From contig CAAHDV010000242.1 in the NCBI GenBank assembly GCA_900770535.1, positions 1 through 27,302 on the forward strand: a stretch of DNA of 27,302 nucleotides, written 5' to 3'. The notes beneath the pieces were generated by a model. That model searched no databases. It was not told where the DNA came from and saw nothing but the letters and a program-made list of their open reading frames with translations. The stretch's first letter is position 1. Each line of letters opens with the position of its first letter. Below are positions 7,428 to 15,538 of the stretch, piece by piece. This DNA is from Lachnospiraceae bacterium (GTDB lineage Bacteria > Bacillota > Clostridia > Lachnospirales > Lachnospiraceae). A program made the position numbers and the translations under genes.

Positions 7428-8588
7428 CATGCAGTAATGCTTTTCTACACCCAGTTCTTTCATCCACGCCTTGGTCTCTGGTGTGGTATATTTTCCATCC
7501 TCGTTGTCCCACAGCCACTGGGGTGTCGGCCACAGGCAGATTTTCGGGCTGACTGCCTCGTAAAACTCTTTCGTTACGGCATGCTGTCCATGGTGTGCCA
7601 TCTGTACGATGTCGGCTTTTAAATCTTCCTTCGCCACCGTTTCCAGCACATGATTTCCGCCGTCCACCTGCAGATCGCCGGTGAACAGAATCGTGACACC
7701 GTTTACCAGCATCCGGTATACCATGCTGGCATCATTTCCGTCCCGCTCGCCCACATGGTTATCATCCGGCTCATAGCGGTCGTTTAACACGGTGATGCAC
7801 ACGTCATCCACCAGAATCTCATCGCCCTTTTTCACCGGGCATGCCTCATCCTTCGGAAGTCCTGCCAGCGCGGTGAGAATGGCATCCGCGGTTCCCAGAT
7901 CGCCAAGCTCATGGGTCTTGTACCAGTCCAGGGAAGCAAAATCATAGTAAATATGATCGATGGTGATACCAGTGTCCTCCCCGTTGGCCTCGCTCTGCAG
8001 GATATTTAAGAGCGCTCCCACATGATCGGTGTGAGCGTGGGTCAGAAACCAGGCTGATACATGGCCGCCGCGCTTTTTGATCTGCTCTTTTAAGTAGTCG
8101 GCATCATCCCACCAACCGCCGTCCACTACGATCAGGCTGCCTTTCTTCGTCTCCAGAAGGAAGGACATCATCTGGGCCTTCGTCTGTCCGGCCAGCATGG
8201 TCAGCTCCGCTCCGCCAAGGATCGGCTCCGTCTGAGCCGCGATTTCTTCCGCGGTCTTTCCCTGGGCTTCCAGCTCTTTTACCTTCTCGCCTTCCGTCAC
8301 CAGTTCCACATTTTCATAGGTTCCGGTACTTCCGGTCTGCTCCGTTTTATGGGCGGATTCCGACGCATCCGCGCCCCTTGCCCGTACTGCCCGCTTAACC
8401 GCAAACACGCAGCCAAAGGTAAGAAGCAGCACCAGCAATACGCCCAGGATCACAAACCACATATTCCTGTGTCGCCGGTAACTGCGGTATCTTCTGGATG
8501 CGGCACGGTCAATGGACATCTCCATCTGCCATCCGATCTTCCGGCTGCCGCTTCTTCTAAATCTGTGTCTTCTGCCAAATCTTCTCAT
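7401..8588 (-). CDS. Membrane-anchored metallo-beta-lactamase-fold hydrolase (ComEC C-terminal-like)
   Basis: 395 residues. A very basic N-terminus (about 1-42, many Arg) precedes one membrane span (43-64) and a low-complexity linker, giving an inside-anchored, extracellular catalytic domain. That domain has the metal-binding HAHTDH (184-189), a GDL turn (304-306), and AHHG (331-334), the layout of the metallo-beta-lactamase-fold domain of ComEC and related stand-alone proteins. ATG at 8588 is chosen because AGGGG lies five bases upstream; a TTG 24 bases earlier lacks a comparable site. It is divergent to the BCCT gene. Substrate unknown: a nucleic-acid, phosphodiester or other ester is possible. 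No DNA-uptake gene is nearby. Confidence 0.88.
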   Translation of the reverse strand: MRRFGRRHRFRRSGSRKIGWQMEMSIDRAASRRYRSYRRHRNMWFVILGVLLVLLLTFGCVFAVKRAVRARGADASESAHKTEQTGSTGTYENVELVTEGEKVKELEAQGKTAEEIAAQTEPILGGAELTMLAGQTKAQMMSFLLETKKGSLIVVDGGWWDDADYLKEQIKKRGGHVSAWFLTHAHTDHVGALLNILQSEANGEDTGITIDHIYYDFASLDWYKTHELGDLGTADAILTALAGLPKDEACPVKKGDEILVDDVCITVLNDRYEPDDNHVGERDGNDASMVYRMLVNGVTILFTGDLQVDGGNHVLETVAKEDLKADIVQMAHHGQHAVTKEFYEAVSPKICLWPTPQWLWDNEDGKYTTPETKAWMKELGVEKHYCMKDGDQVIR

Positions 8589-8671
8589 AGAATCCCCTTG
8601 CTTTTTCCGCAATGCGGTGATATTATGTTCAATATAATTCGATTTTAAGTTTTTTTGAACAGGAGGCTATT

Positions 8672-10231
8672 ATGAAACATTACACTAACCAAGCTGCTGC
8701 CGGGCAGACATCTCTGCTCCACCAGATCGACTGGTTCACCACACTGGTTCCCTTCTTATGTATCCTGGCGCTCTGTGCCTGGTTTGTCATAAGTCCGGAA
8801 AGCTCCACAAACACCATCAGCGCCATCCGTAATTTCCTGGGCGATGAGATGGGAAGCTATTATCTCATCATCGGTCTGGGTGTGTTTGTCTGCTCCCTCT
8901 ATATCGCGTTTTCCCGGTTCGGAAAGATCCGCCTGGGCGATACCGACAAACCGCTGTACTCCGGCTTCCAGTGGGGCTCCATGATCTTCACTGCCGGCCT
9001 GGCTGCCGACATCCTGTTCTATTCCTGCTGTGAGTGGATCCTGTACGCTTCGGACCCGCACACCGCCGAGATGGGGGCCCTGCATGACTGGGCTGCCACT
9101 TATCCCCTGTTCCACTGGGGACCGATCCCCTGGGGCTTTTACCTGGTGCTGTCCGCGGCTTTCGGCTTCATGCTTCATGTCCGCAAACGGACACGTCAGA
9201 AATACTCCGAAGCCTGCCGCCCGGTTCTTGGAAATAAAGTAGACGGTCTGGCCGGAAAGCTCATCGACCTGATCGCGGTCTTCGCGCTCCTGGCCGGAAC
9301 TGCCACCACATTCTCCCTGGCAACCCCGCTCCTGGCGGGCGCCATCAGCACGGTGACCGGCATCCCGCAGAGCACCGGACTCACCCTGGTGATTCTCATT
9401 GTGGTCTGCGCCATTTATACCTTCAGCGTGTACTTCGGCATGAAGGGCGTTCAGCTCTCCGCTGCCACCTGCACCTGGCTGTTCTTCGGCCTGCTGGCCT
9501 ATGTCTTCTTCTTTGGCGGCCAAACCCGCTTCATCATTGAAGAAGGCATAACTGCTCTGGGCAACTTAACCCAGAATTTTATCGGCCTGGCCACCTGGAC
9601 CGATTCCCTCAGAACCTCCTCCTTCCCGCAGACCTGGACCATTTTCTACTGGGCCTACTGGATGGTATGGTGTGTGGCCGTGCCGTTTTTCATCGGCTCC
9701 ATCAGCAAAGGACGCACCCTGCGCCAGGTCATTCTGGGCGGCTATGTATTCGGTCTCTCCGGAACCTTTACTTCCTTTATTATTATGGGAAACTACGGTC
9801 TCGGCCTGCAGATGCATGGAAAACTGGATGTGCTCTCCACCTACGCTGCAGACGGCAACCTGTATCATGCCATCCTGGATATTCTCGGACAGCTCCCGCT
9901 TTCCAAAGCCGTGCTTGTCCTGCTGGTGCTGTCCATGATCACCTTCTACTCCACGTCCTTTGACTCCATCACCATGGTGGCCTCCACCTACACTTACAAG
10001 GAGTTAAAGAGCGATGAGGAGCCGCACCGAAACGTCAAGCTGTTCTGGGCTATTTTCCTGATCCTGCTGCCACTGGCGCTGATCTTCTCGGAAAACTCCA
10101 TGTCCAACCTGCAGACCGTATCCATCATCGCGGCCTTCCCGGTGGGGATCATCATGCTGCTGATCATCACCTCGTTTTTTAAGGACGCAGACGCGTATCT
10201 GCAGGAGCAGGCGCACAATTCAAAATCCTGA
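8672..10231 (+). CDS. BCCT-family transporter (betaine/carnitine/choline type)
   Basis: 519 residues with about 12 hydrophobic spans. Family features include the HWGPIPWGFY segment, the RKRTRQKYSEACRPVLG loop, FYWAYWMVWC with its aromatic-rich substrate region, and ISKGRTLRQVI, all at the usual order and spacing for CaiT/BetT/OpuD proteins. Such proteins move quaternary ammonium compounds or related zwitterions by Na+ or H+ symport or by precursor/product exchange. AGGAGG sits five bases before ATG 8672, a strong site. There is a TATAAT at 8633-8638 but no good -35. The gene is monocistronic, ending at the terminator at 10292-10325. The substrate and energy coupling cannot be told from the sequence. 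Confidence 0.93.
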   Translation: MKHYTNQAAAGQTSLLHQIDWFTTLVPFLCILALCAWFVISPESSTNTISAIRNFLGDEMGSYYLIIGLGVFVCSLYIAFSRFGKIRLGDTDKPLYSGFQWGSMIFTAGLAADILFYSCCEWILYASDPHTAEMGALHDWAATYPLFHWGPIPWGFYLVLSAAFGFMLHVRKRTRQKYSEACRPVLGNKVDGLAGKLIDLIAVFALLAGTATTFSLATPLLAGAISTVTGIPQSTGLTLVILIVVCAIYTFSVYFGMKGVQLSAATCTWLFFGLLAYVFFFGGQTRFIIEEGITALGNLTQNFIGLATWTDSLRTSSFPQTWTIFYWAYWMVWCVAVPFFIGSISKGRTLRQVILGGYVFGLSGTFTSFIIMGNYGLGLQMHGKLDVLSTYAADGNLYHAILDILGQLPLSKAVLVLLVLSMITFYSTSFDSITMVASTYTYKELKSDEEPHRNVKLFWAIFLILLPLALIFSENSMSNLQTVSIIAAFPVGIIMLLIITSFFKDADAYLQEQAHNSKS

Positions 10232-10291
10232 TTCCAGGCAGTGCAGAATTCCGCCCGACACATAGTATCCGCCTGCTTTTCACAGAAATAT

Positions 10292-10325
10292 ATCCGCCGG
10301 ATTTGTACGACTCCGGCGGATTTTT
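10292..10325. terminator. Intrinsic terminator between the BCCT gene and the glycan operon
   Basis: ATCCGCCGGA (10292-10301) pairs perfectly with TCCGGCGGAT (10312-10321) across a 10-base loop and is followed rightward by TTTTT (10321-10325). Rightward it ends the BCCT transcript; leftward the stem lies 25 bp after the last gene of the glycan operon with a weaker T-rich tail (ATATATTTCT), so it may serve both. Confidence 0.87.
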
Positions 10326-10349
10326 CTGGTCAATTTTTCTGCACTATTC

Positions 10350-11291
10350 TTACACAGACTTCTTCTCCACATTCTGTGTCTCTTCCACGATATAAATCGG
10401 CCGGTCCTTCAGCTCGCTGAACAGAATCGCGATATACTCTCCGATAATACCCACGATCAGAAACAGGATTGCGAACATAAAGCAGTTTAAGATCACGATG
10501 GTGGCGTAACCGCTGGGCGCGCCCTGGCGGGTGAACAGCGTGTAGATCATTACCGCCACTCCCAAAAGTCCCGCAAAGGCTCCGGCGTAAATGCCAAGCT
10601 TTAGCGGCAGATTGGAAAAGCACATGATCGTATTCATGGAAAAAGCCAGCAGCTTGCGGATGTTGTACTTGCTTTCCCCTGCGACCCGGTCGTGAGCCTC
10701 ATAGGTAATGGTGGTCTTCTGGAATCCAATGCTCTGCACATACCCCCGCAGGAAACGCACCTTCTCCCGGTAATTCTTCCGCAGCACCTCGGCTGCTTCC
10801 CTGGATACCGCAAAAAAGTCCGACGCGTTTGGCTCAAACTTTACCTCCGAAAGGGTGTTGATGACCCAGTAAAATCCAGCGGAGGTGATGTTCTTGATCA
10901 GCCCTGCGGACTTATTCTTCGTCCGCACCATGCTGATGACCCCGCATCCCTCCTCAAATTTCCGCACGATTTCCGGCAGACATTCCGGCGGATGCTGCAG
11001 ATCCGCGTCCATACAGACGATGCCGTCTCCATCCGCATAGTCAATGCCCGCGATCATGGCTGCCTCGTGACCAAAGTTGCGGGAGAAGGATACCACCTTC
11101 ACTTTCTCATCCCGGGCTGCATACTCTCTTAAAATGGAAAGACTGTCATCCCGGCTTCCATCGTTGACGAACAACAGCTCGTAGTCCCATGGAAGAATCT
11201 CCAGGATCAGCTTGATCGTCTCATAAAACATAGGCAGGGCCTGTTCTTCATTGTATACCGATACCACTACCGATAATTTCTTTTCCATCAT
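10350..11291 (-). CDS. GtrB/DPM1-like polyprenyl-phosphate glycosyltransferase (GT2)
   Basis: 313 residues. GT-A domain with VSVYNEE (10-16), VNDGSRDDS (42-50) and the metal-binding DADLQHPP (95-102), followed by an amphipathic segment and two C-terminal membrane spans (about 230-290): the GtrB/ArnC-type layout. Such enzymes transfer a sugar from a nucleotide donor to undecaprenyl phosphate on the inner membrane face, supplying a lipid-linked donor for a GT-C enzyme on the outer face; the multi-membrane protein at 15539-17416 is the natural partner. ATG at 11291 overlaps the licD stop by four bases (ATGA), implying translational coupling. It is the last gene of the operon. The sugar is unknown. 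Confidence 0.92.
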   Translation of the reverse strand: MMEKKLSVVVSVYNEEQALPMFYETIKLILEILPWDYELLFVNDGSRDDSLSILREYAARDEKVKVVSFSRNFGHEAAMIAGIDYADGDGIVCMDADLQHPPECLPEIVRKFEEGCGVISMVRTKNKSAGLIKNITSAGFYWVINTLSEVKFEPNASDFFAVSREAAEVLRKNYREKVRFLRGYVQSIGFQKTTITYEAHDRVAGESKYNIRKLLAFSMNTIMCFSNLPLKLGIYAGAFAGLLGVAVMIYTLFTRQGAPSGYATIVILNCFMFAILFLIVGIIGEYIAILFSELKDRPIYIVEETQNVEKKSV

Positions 11292-12133
11292 GCTTCCTCG
11301 TCAAATACCTGAATGTCTATTGTGGAATGGGCCGGTACCCGCTCGGCCTCCGGCGGCAGCTTCATGTAGTCGCCGTATACCCAGGTCAGAACCTCATGGG
11401 CATGCTTTGAAGCCATCAGTGTCTCGCCCTCAAATTCAATGTCGGTAATCTCTTCGCACCATTTCTTCTGGATGGTCACATACAGATAATCCGGCTGGTA
11501 GTTGCTGTAATAGCACAGACTGCTGCGGCCATGCTTATCCTTCAGCGCTGCAGCATACTGCATTTTAAAAATCAGTTTCATCGGGATCAGCTTTCCGACT
11601 GCGGAACCGCCTCCCACCGCCAGCTTGTGGAACAGGCTGTACTTGGAGAAATCCAGATGATACCGGTGTCCCATAGCCAGAAGGTAAATGCTCTTGTGGA
11701 GCAGCCGGGTAAATTCTGCTGCCGCCTTGTTTTCCGGAAGCTCGTCGATGATAAACAGATCTACCCACAGGTGATTTAATTTGCCCTCGTAATACTGCAC
11801 CTCCGGGGAATCCTCATGGCGGCGGCTATTCTTGTAAATGACCCGGGCCGTAAAATCGAAAAACGCTTTTCCGCCCTGAAACTCATTCGGCATCAGAAGC
11901 TCCATCGTATCCGGCAGTTCCCGTTTTACTACCTTTAAGAATGCCTCGTAATTGTTGCGGGTAAACGCGATATCCACGTCATCATCCCACGGGATAAAGC
12001 CTTTGTGACGGACAGCCCCAAGCAGGGTGCCGCCGTCCAGCATATATTTAATCTTATATTTTCTGCAGATCCGGTCGATCTCTTTTAATATTTTTAAATT
12101 AATCTCATGAACCTTTGTTAAATCGTACTGCAC
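11288..12133 (-). CDS. LicD-family phosphotransferase
   Basis: 281 residues from a GTG at 12133, chosen because AGAGG lies seven bases upstream and the family usually begins close to [18 protein letters not shown]. The LicD core is clear: [16 protein letters not shown] (30-45) and PWDDDVDI (48-55), a nucleotidyltransferase-like acidic motif. LicD proteins attach phosphocholine, or in other lineages phosphoribitol- or phosphoglycerol-type groups, to sugars of surface polymers, using a CDP-linked donor. No choline uptake or activation genes (licA, licB, licC) are in the window, so the transferred group is undetermined. It sits in the glycan operon between rfbH and the GtrB-like gene and overlaps the latter by four bases. 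Confidence 0.9.
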   Translation of the reverse strand: MQYDLTKVHEINLKILKEIDRICRKYKIKYMLDGGTLLGAVRHKGFIPWDDDVDIAFTRNNYEAFLKVVKRELPDTMELLMPNEFQGGKAFFDFTARVIYKNSRRHEDSPEVQYYEGKLNHLWVDLFIIDELPENKAAAEFTRLLHKSIYLLAMGHRYHLDFSKYSLFHKLAVGGGSAVGKLIPMKLIFKMQYAAALKDKHGRSSLCYYSNYQPDYLYVTIQKKWCEEITDIEFEGETLMASKHAHEVLTWVYGDYMKLPPEAERVPAHSTIDIQVFDEEA

Positions 12134-12228
12134 TGTCCGACCTCTTTTCCGGCTGGCCTCCACATGGCGGAAGGCTGCCTGATCCTGTATCTGTCATCCG
12201 CGCATCCTGCCTGCGGCTGGTGCGGAAA

Positions 12229-13566
12229 CTACTGGTTGATGGCTTCGCGGATCGTTGCTGCCATGTAATCGATCATCTCATCGCTCATGCCCGGATAAAC
12301 ACCTACCCAGAAGGTATCCTGCATGATGCGGTCGGTGTTGGTTAACTCGCCCACCACACGGTAGCCGCGCTTCTCTGCCCGCATCTGGTCAAAGCACGGG
12401 TGCTTGGTCAGATTTCCGGCAAACAGCATACGGGTCTGCACGCCCTTCTTCTCCACGTACTGAACCACCGCATTGCGGTCCACGCCTTCCTTGCAGGTGA
12501 TAAGGAAACCAAACCAGCTTGGTCTGGAGTTCTCACACGGCTCCGGCAGGATTAGCTTGTCAGTGGTATCTGCCAGTGCTGCTTTCAGACGGTCAAAGTT
12601 ATGGCGTCTGCGCTCCACAAATCCCGGGAACTTGTCAAGCTGCGCACATCCGATGGACGCCTGCAGGTCGGTAGCCTTTAAGTTATAACCGAAATGAGAA
12701 TATACATATTTGTGGTCATAGCCCAGCGGCAGCTCGCCGTACTGACGGTCGAAGCGGTGTCCGCACAGGTTGTCCCGGCCGGACGGGCAGACACAGTCGC
12801 GTCCCCAGTCGCGGAAGGAGCGGATGATCTTGTTGAGCAGCGGGTTGTCGGTATAAACAGCGCCGCCCTCGCCCATGGTCATATGGTGCGGCGGGTAGAA
12901 GCTGGAGGTTCCGATATCACCTACTGTTCCGGTAAATTTTTCCACACCGTCAATGGTGTAACGGCTTCCAAGAGCATCACAGTTGTCCTCGATGAGCCAC
13001 AGGTTATGGCGGTCACAGAAGTCCTTCACGGCCTTTAAGTCAAACGGGTTGCCCAGAGTGTGCGCGATCATCACGGCTTTCGTCTTCTCAGAGTAAGCCT
13101 CCTCCAGTTTCGTCACATCGATGTTGTACTGCGGGATGGTCACATCCACAAACACCGGAACCGCGCCGTACTGAATGGCCGGGGTTACGGTAGTCGGGAA
13201 CCCCGCTGCCACGGTGATGATCTCATCGCCCGGCTTCACCTGACGCTCCTTTAAGAGTGGGGAAGTCAGGGTCATGAAAGCCACCAGGTTTGCGGAGGAA
13301 CCGGAGTTTACCAGAGCGCAGTAACGCACATCCAGATACTCTGCCAGCTTCTCCTCAAACTCATCGGTGTAGCGGCCGGAGGTCAGCCAGAACTCCAGGG
13401 CGCTGTCCACCAGATTCACCATCTCCGCTTCATCGTACACGCGGGACGCATACGGAATGCGGTCACCCGGTTCGTATTTCTTCTTATTGTTAATATGATA
13501 GGTTCTGCAGTAATCCGCTACCAGGTCAAGGATTTCCTGGCGTGCCTGCTCCTGTGTTTTTTCCAT
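12229..13566 (-). CDS. rfbH: CDP-4-keto-6-deoxy-D-glucose 3-dehydratase (E1, RfbH/DdhC/AscC type)
   Basis: 445 residues of the DegT/DnrJ/EryC1 fold, but of the E1 dehydrase branch that uses PMP and a [2Fe-2S] cluster. The lysine that binds PLP in aminotransferases is replaced by His (SFYPPHHMTMGEGG, H227/H228), the hallmark of E1. Cluster cysteines are present: C196 (EDNCDALG), C258 and C260 (RDCVC), and C268 (NLCGHRF); an extra cysteine found between the last two in Yersinia DdhC is Arg here, but it is not a ligand. It removes the C3 hydroxyl of CDP-4-keto-6-deoxyglucose on the way to 3,6-dideoxyhexoses. The E3 reductase it normally needs is not in the window. GGAGAG precedes ATG 13566. It follows rfbG by 80 bp. 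Confidence 0.94.
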   Translation of the reverse strand: MEKTQEQARQEILDLVADYCRTYHINNKKKYEPGDRIPYASRVYDEAEMVNLVDSALEFWLTSGRYTDEFEEKLAEYLDVRYCALVNSGSSANLVAFMTLTSPLLKERQVKPGDEIITVAAGFPTTVTPAIQYGAVPVFVDVTIPQYNIDVTKLEEAYSEKTKAVMIAHTLGNPFDLKAVKDFCDRHNLWLIEDNCDALGSRYTIDGVEKFTGTVGDIGTSSFYPPHHMTMGEGGAVYTDNPLLNKIIRSFRDWGRDCVCPSGRDNLCGHRFDRQYGELPLGYDHKYVYSHFGYNLKATDLQASIGCAQLDKFPGFVERRRHNFDRLKAALADTTDKLILPEPCENSRPSWFGFLITCKEGVDRNAVVQYVEKKGVQTRMLFAGNLTKHPCFDQMRAEKRGYRVVGELTNTDRIMQDTFWVGVYPGMSDEMIDYMAATIREAINQ

Positions 13567-13646
13567 ATTATTACTCTCTCCTATATCTTGTTGACAGATT
13601 TCCGTTCCGGATCTCTAAGGTTTCCCCGGATCTCATCTGCTCTCTC

Positions 13647-14705
13647 TTAGTATTGCTGAATCTGCTGATCCATGACCTTTCTCATATCCTCCCCAGCCAG
13701 GTACGCCTTCGACCAGACAATGGTCTTCTCAATCGCATCCTGAATATGCCAGTGGGGCTTCCAGCCAAAGGTCTTCTTGATCTTCGAGCAGTCCAGCTTT
13801 AAGAAGTTTGCCTCATGGGGGCCTCCGTCATGCTGGTTCACCCAGGAAGCGCCATCGCCCCAGAGATCACAGAACAGCGTTACCAGCTCGCCGGTAGTCA
13901 CACAGTCGCACTCATCCGGTCCCACGTTATAATATCCCTGGTACGCCAGATCCTCATACTGCTTCTGGGCAATCTCCAAATAGGCAAACAGCGGCTCCAG
14001 CACATGCTGGAACGGTCTTGTGGAGTACGGATTTCGCACCACAATCTCTTTGCCGGCCTCCATGGCGCGAACGCAGTCCGGGATAATGCGGTCGTTTGCA
14101 AAGTCACCGCCGCCAATGACATTACCCGCCCGGGCAGTGGAAATCGCACAATGTCCGTTCGCGAAGAAGGACTTCTGATAGCTGTGGGTCACCAGCTCGG
14201 AGCAGGATTTGCTGTTGGAATACGGATCATAGCCATCCAGCGGATCGCATTCGCGGTAGCCGTATTCCCACTCCCGGTTCTCGTACACTTTATCGGTGGT
14301 CACATTCAAAAAGGATTTCACGGAAGGAGTCAGGCGCACGCACTCCAGCACGTTCACCGTTCCCAGCACGTTGGTCTCATAGGTGTAGACCGGATCCTTG
14401 TAGGAATCCCGCACAATGGGCTGTGCTGCCAGATGCAGCACGATTTCCGGCTGTACCCGGTCAAAGACTTCCTTCAGATGTTTCAGTTCCCGGACATCCC
14501 CGATCACGCTGTCCATCGTATCTGCCAGTCCGGCAATGGAAAACAGAGCCGGATTGGTTGGGGCCTCGGCTGCGTAACCGGTCACCTGTGCGCCTGCCAA
14601 AGTCAGGATCCGGCACAGCCAGGAACCTTTAAAACCCGTATGTCCGGTCACCAGGACTTTCTTTCCCTGATAAAATTCCCTGCATGTATTCAAATCATAC
14701 TTCAT
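13647..14705 (-). CDS. rfbG: CDP-glucose 4,6-dehydratase
   Basis: 352 residues, a short-chain dehydrogenase of the extended type. It shows the NAD-binding GHTGFKG (21-27), the TTDKVYEN segment (136-143) and YSNSK (162-166, the YxxxK catalytic pair); PTNPALF and QPIVRDSY are typical of the CDP-glucose branch. It converts CDP-glucose to CDP-4-keto-6-deoxyglucose, using the product of the adjacent rfbF gene. The ATG at 14705 is chosen over an upstream in-frame ATG at 14759 because GGGAGAG lies just before it and the upstream extension would overlap rfbF. The gap to rfbF is 25 bp. Function is well supported by family and by the rfbF-rfbG-rfbH order. Confidence 0.94.
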   Translation of the reverse strand: MKYDLNTCREFYQGKKVLVTGHTGFKGSWLCRILTLAGAQVTGYAAEAPTNPALFSIAGLADTMDSVIGDVRELKHLKEVFDRVQPEIVLHLAAQPIVRDSYKDPVYTYETNVLGTVNVLECVRLTPSVKSFLNVTTDKVYENREWEYGYRECDPLDGYDPYSNSKSCSELVTHSYQKSFFANGHCAISTARAGNVIGGGDFANDRIIPDCVRAMEAGKEIVVRNPYSTRPFQHVLEPLFAYLEIAQKQYEDLAYQGYYNVGPDECDCVTTGELVTLFCDLWGDGASWVNQHDGGPHEANFLKLDCSKIKKTFGWKPHWHIQDAIEKTIVWSKAYLAGEDMRKVMDQQIQQY

Positions 14706-14730
14706 TGTATTCTCTCCCTGCTGCCACTCT

Positions 14731-15507
14731 CTATTCGTTCCAGATCTTCCAGGGCGCATTTCCGGACTGCCACAGCTTCTCTAAGAGCTGCATCTCGCGC
14801 TGGGTGTCCATGCACTGCCAGAAACCATCGTGGTAGAAGGACATCAGCTGTCCCTCTGCAGCCAGACGGGTCATCGGCTCCTGCTCGAACACGGTAGTGT
14901 CGTCCTTCAAATAGGAAAAGACTTCCGGATTCAGCACCATAAAACCGCCGTTAATGATGGCACCGTCGGACGCTGCCTTCTCGCGGAAGGAGCGGATGGT
15001 ATTGTCCGGGCCAATGTCCAGCACGCCCTTCTGCTGGTCGATGCTGACGGTCGTGATGGTAGCCGTTTTTCCATGGGACTTGTGGAACTCCACCAGTCTC
15101 TTTAAGTCTACATTGCAGACTCCGTCGCCGTAGGTCAGCATGAACGGCTCGTCGCCAATATACGGCTGGATGCGCTTTACGCGGCCGCCGGTCATAGTGT
15201 TTAATCCGGTATCCACCAGCGTCACCTTCCATGGCTCCGCATAGTTGTTGTGAACCTCCATCTTGTTGTTGGCCAGGTCAAAGGTCACATCGGAGGTATG
15301 CAGGAAATAATCTGCAAAAAACTCCTTTACCACATACTGCTTATAGCCCAGGCAGATCACAAAATCATGAAATCCAAATTCGGAATAATATTTCATGATG
15401 TGCCACAGGATCGGTCTTCCGCCAATCTCAATCATTGGCTTCGGCTTTAAATGGCTCTCTTCACTGATCCGGGTTCCCAGACCACCTGCCAGAATTACAA
15501 CCTTCAT
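14731..15507 (-). CDS. rfbF: Glucose-1-phosphate cytidylyltransferase
   Basis: 258 residues, the usual size. The nucleotidyltransferase signature GGLGTRISEESHLKPKPM (8-25) is of the RfbF type, the SEE insert distinguishing it from the glucose-1-P thymidylyl- and uridylyltransferases, and LTYGDGVCNVD carries the metal-binding Asp. It makes CDP-glucose from CTP and glucose-1-phosphate, the first step to CDP-linked 6-deoxy and 3,6-dideoxy sugars. ATG at 15507 follows GGAGG by seven bases and starts MKVVILAGG; an in-frame ATG eight codons upstream lacks such a site. It is 31 bp after the GT-C-like gene and 25 bp before rfbG. Confidence 0.95.
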   Translation of the reverse strand: MKVVILAGGLGTRISEESHLKPKPMIEIGGRPILWHIMKYYSEFGFHDFVICLGYKQYVVKEFFADYFLHTSDVTFDLANNKMEVHNNYAEPWKVTLVDTGLNTMTGGRVKRIQPYIGDEPFMLTYGDGVCNVDLKRLVEFHKSHGKTATITTVSIDQQKGVLDIGPDNTIRSFREKAASDGAIINGGFMVLNPEVFSYLKDDTTVFEQEPMTRLAAEGQLMSFYHDGFWQCMDTQREMQLLEKLWQSGNAPWKIWNE

Positions 15508-15538
15508 CTTCTTTCCTCCGTATGGTATCATTTACATT

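Noticed and set aside
8756-9523. A 255-codon leftward open frame
   Set aside because: It lies antisense to the BCCT gene and has a low-complexity, Glu/Gln/Gly-rich translation; no Shine-Dalgarno supports it.
2144-10231. A carnitine/gamma-butyrobetaine pathway joining the BCCT transporter to the CoA-transferase and crotonase
   Set aside because: The CoA-transferase is class I, not the class III CaiB type, no CaiA or CaiC homologue is present, and the BCCT gene is a separate, divergent unit. The link is not supported.
13815-14897. A 360-codon rightward open frame
   Set aside because: It lies antisense to rfbG and rfbF, which carry intact family motifs. Its translation is His/Gln/Arg-rich with no family features, as expected of a shadow frame in GC-rich third positions.
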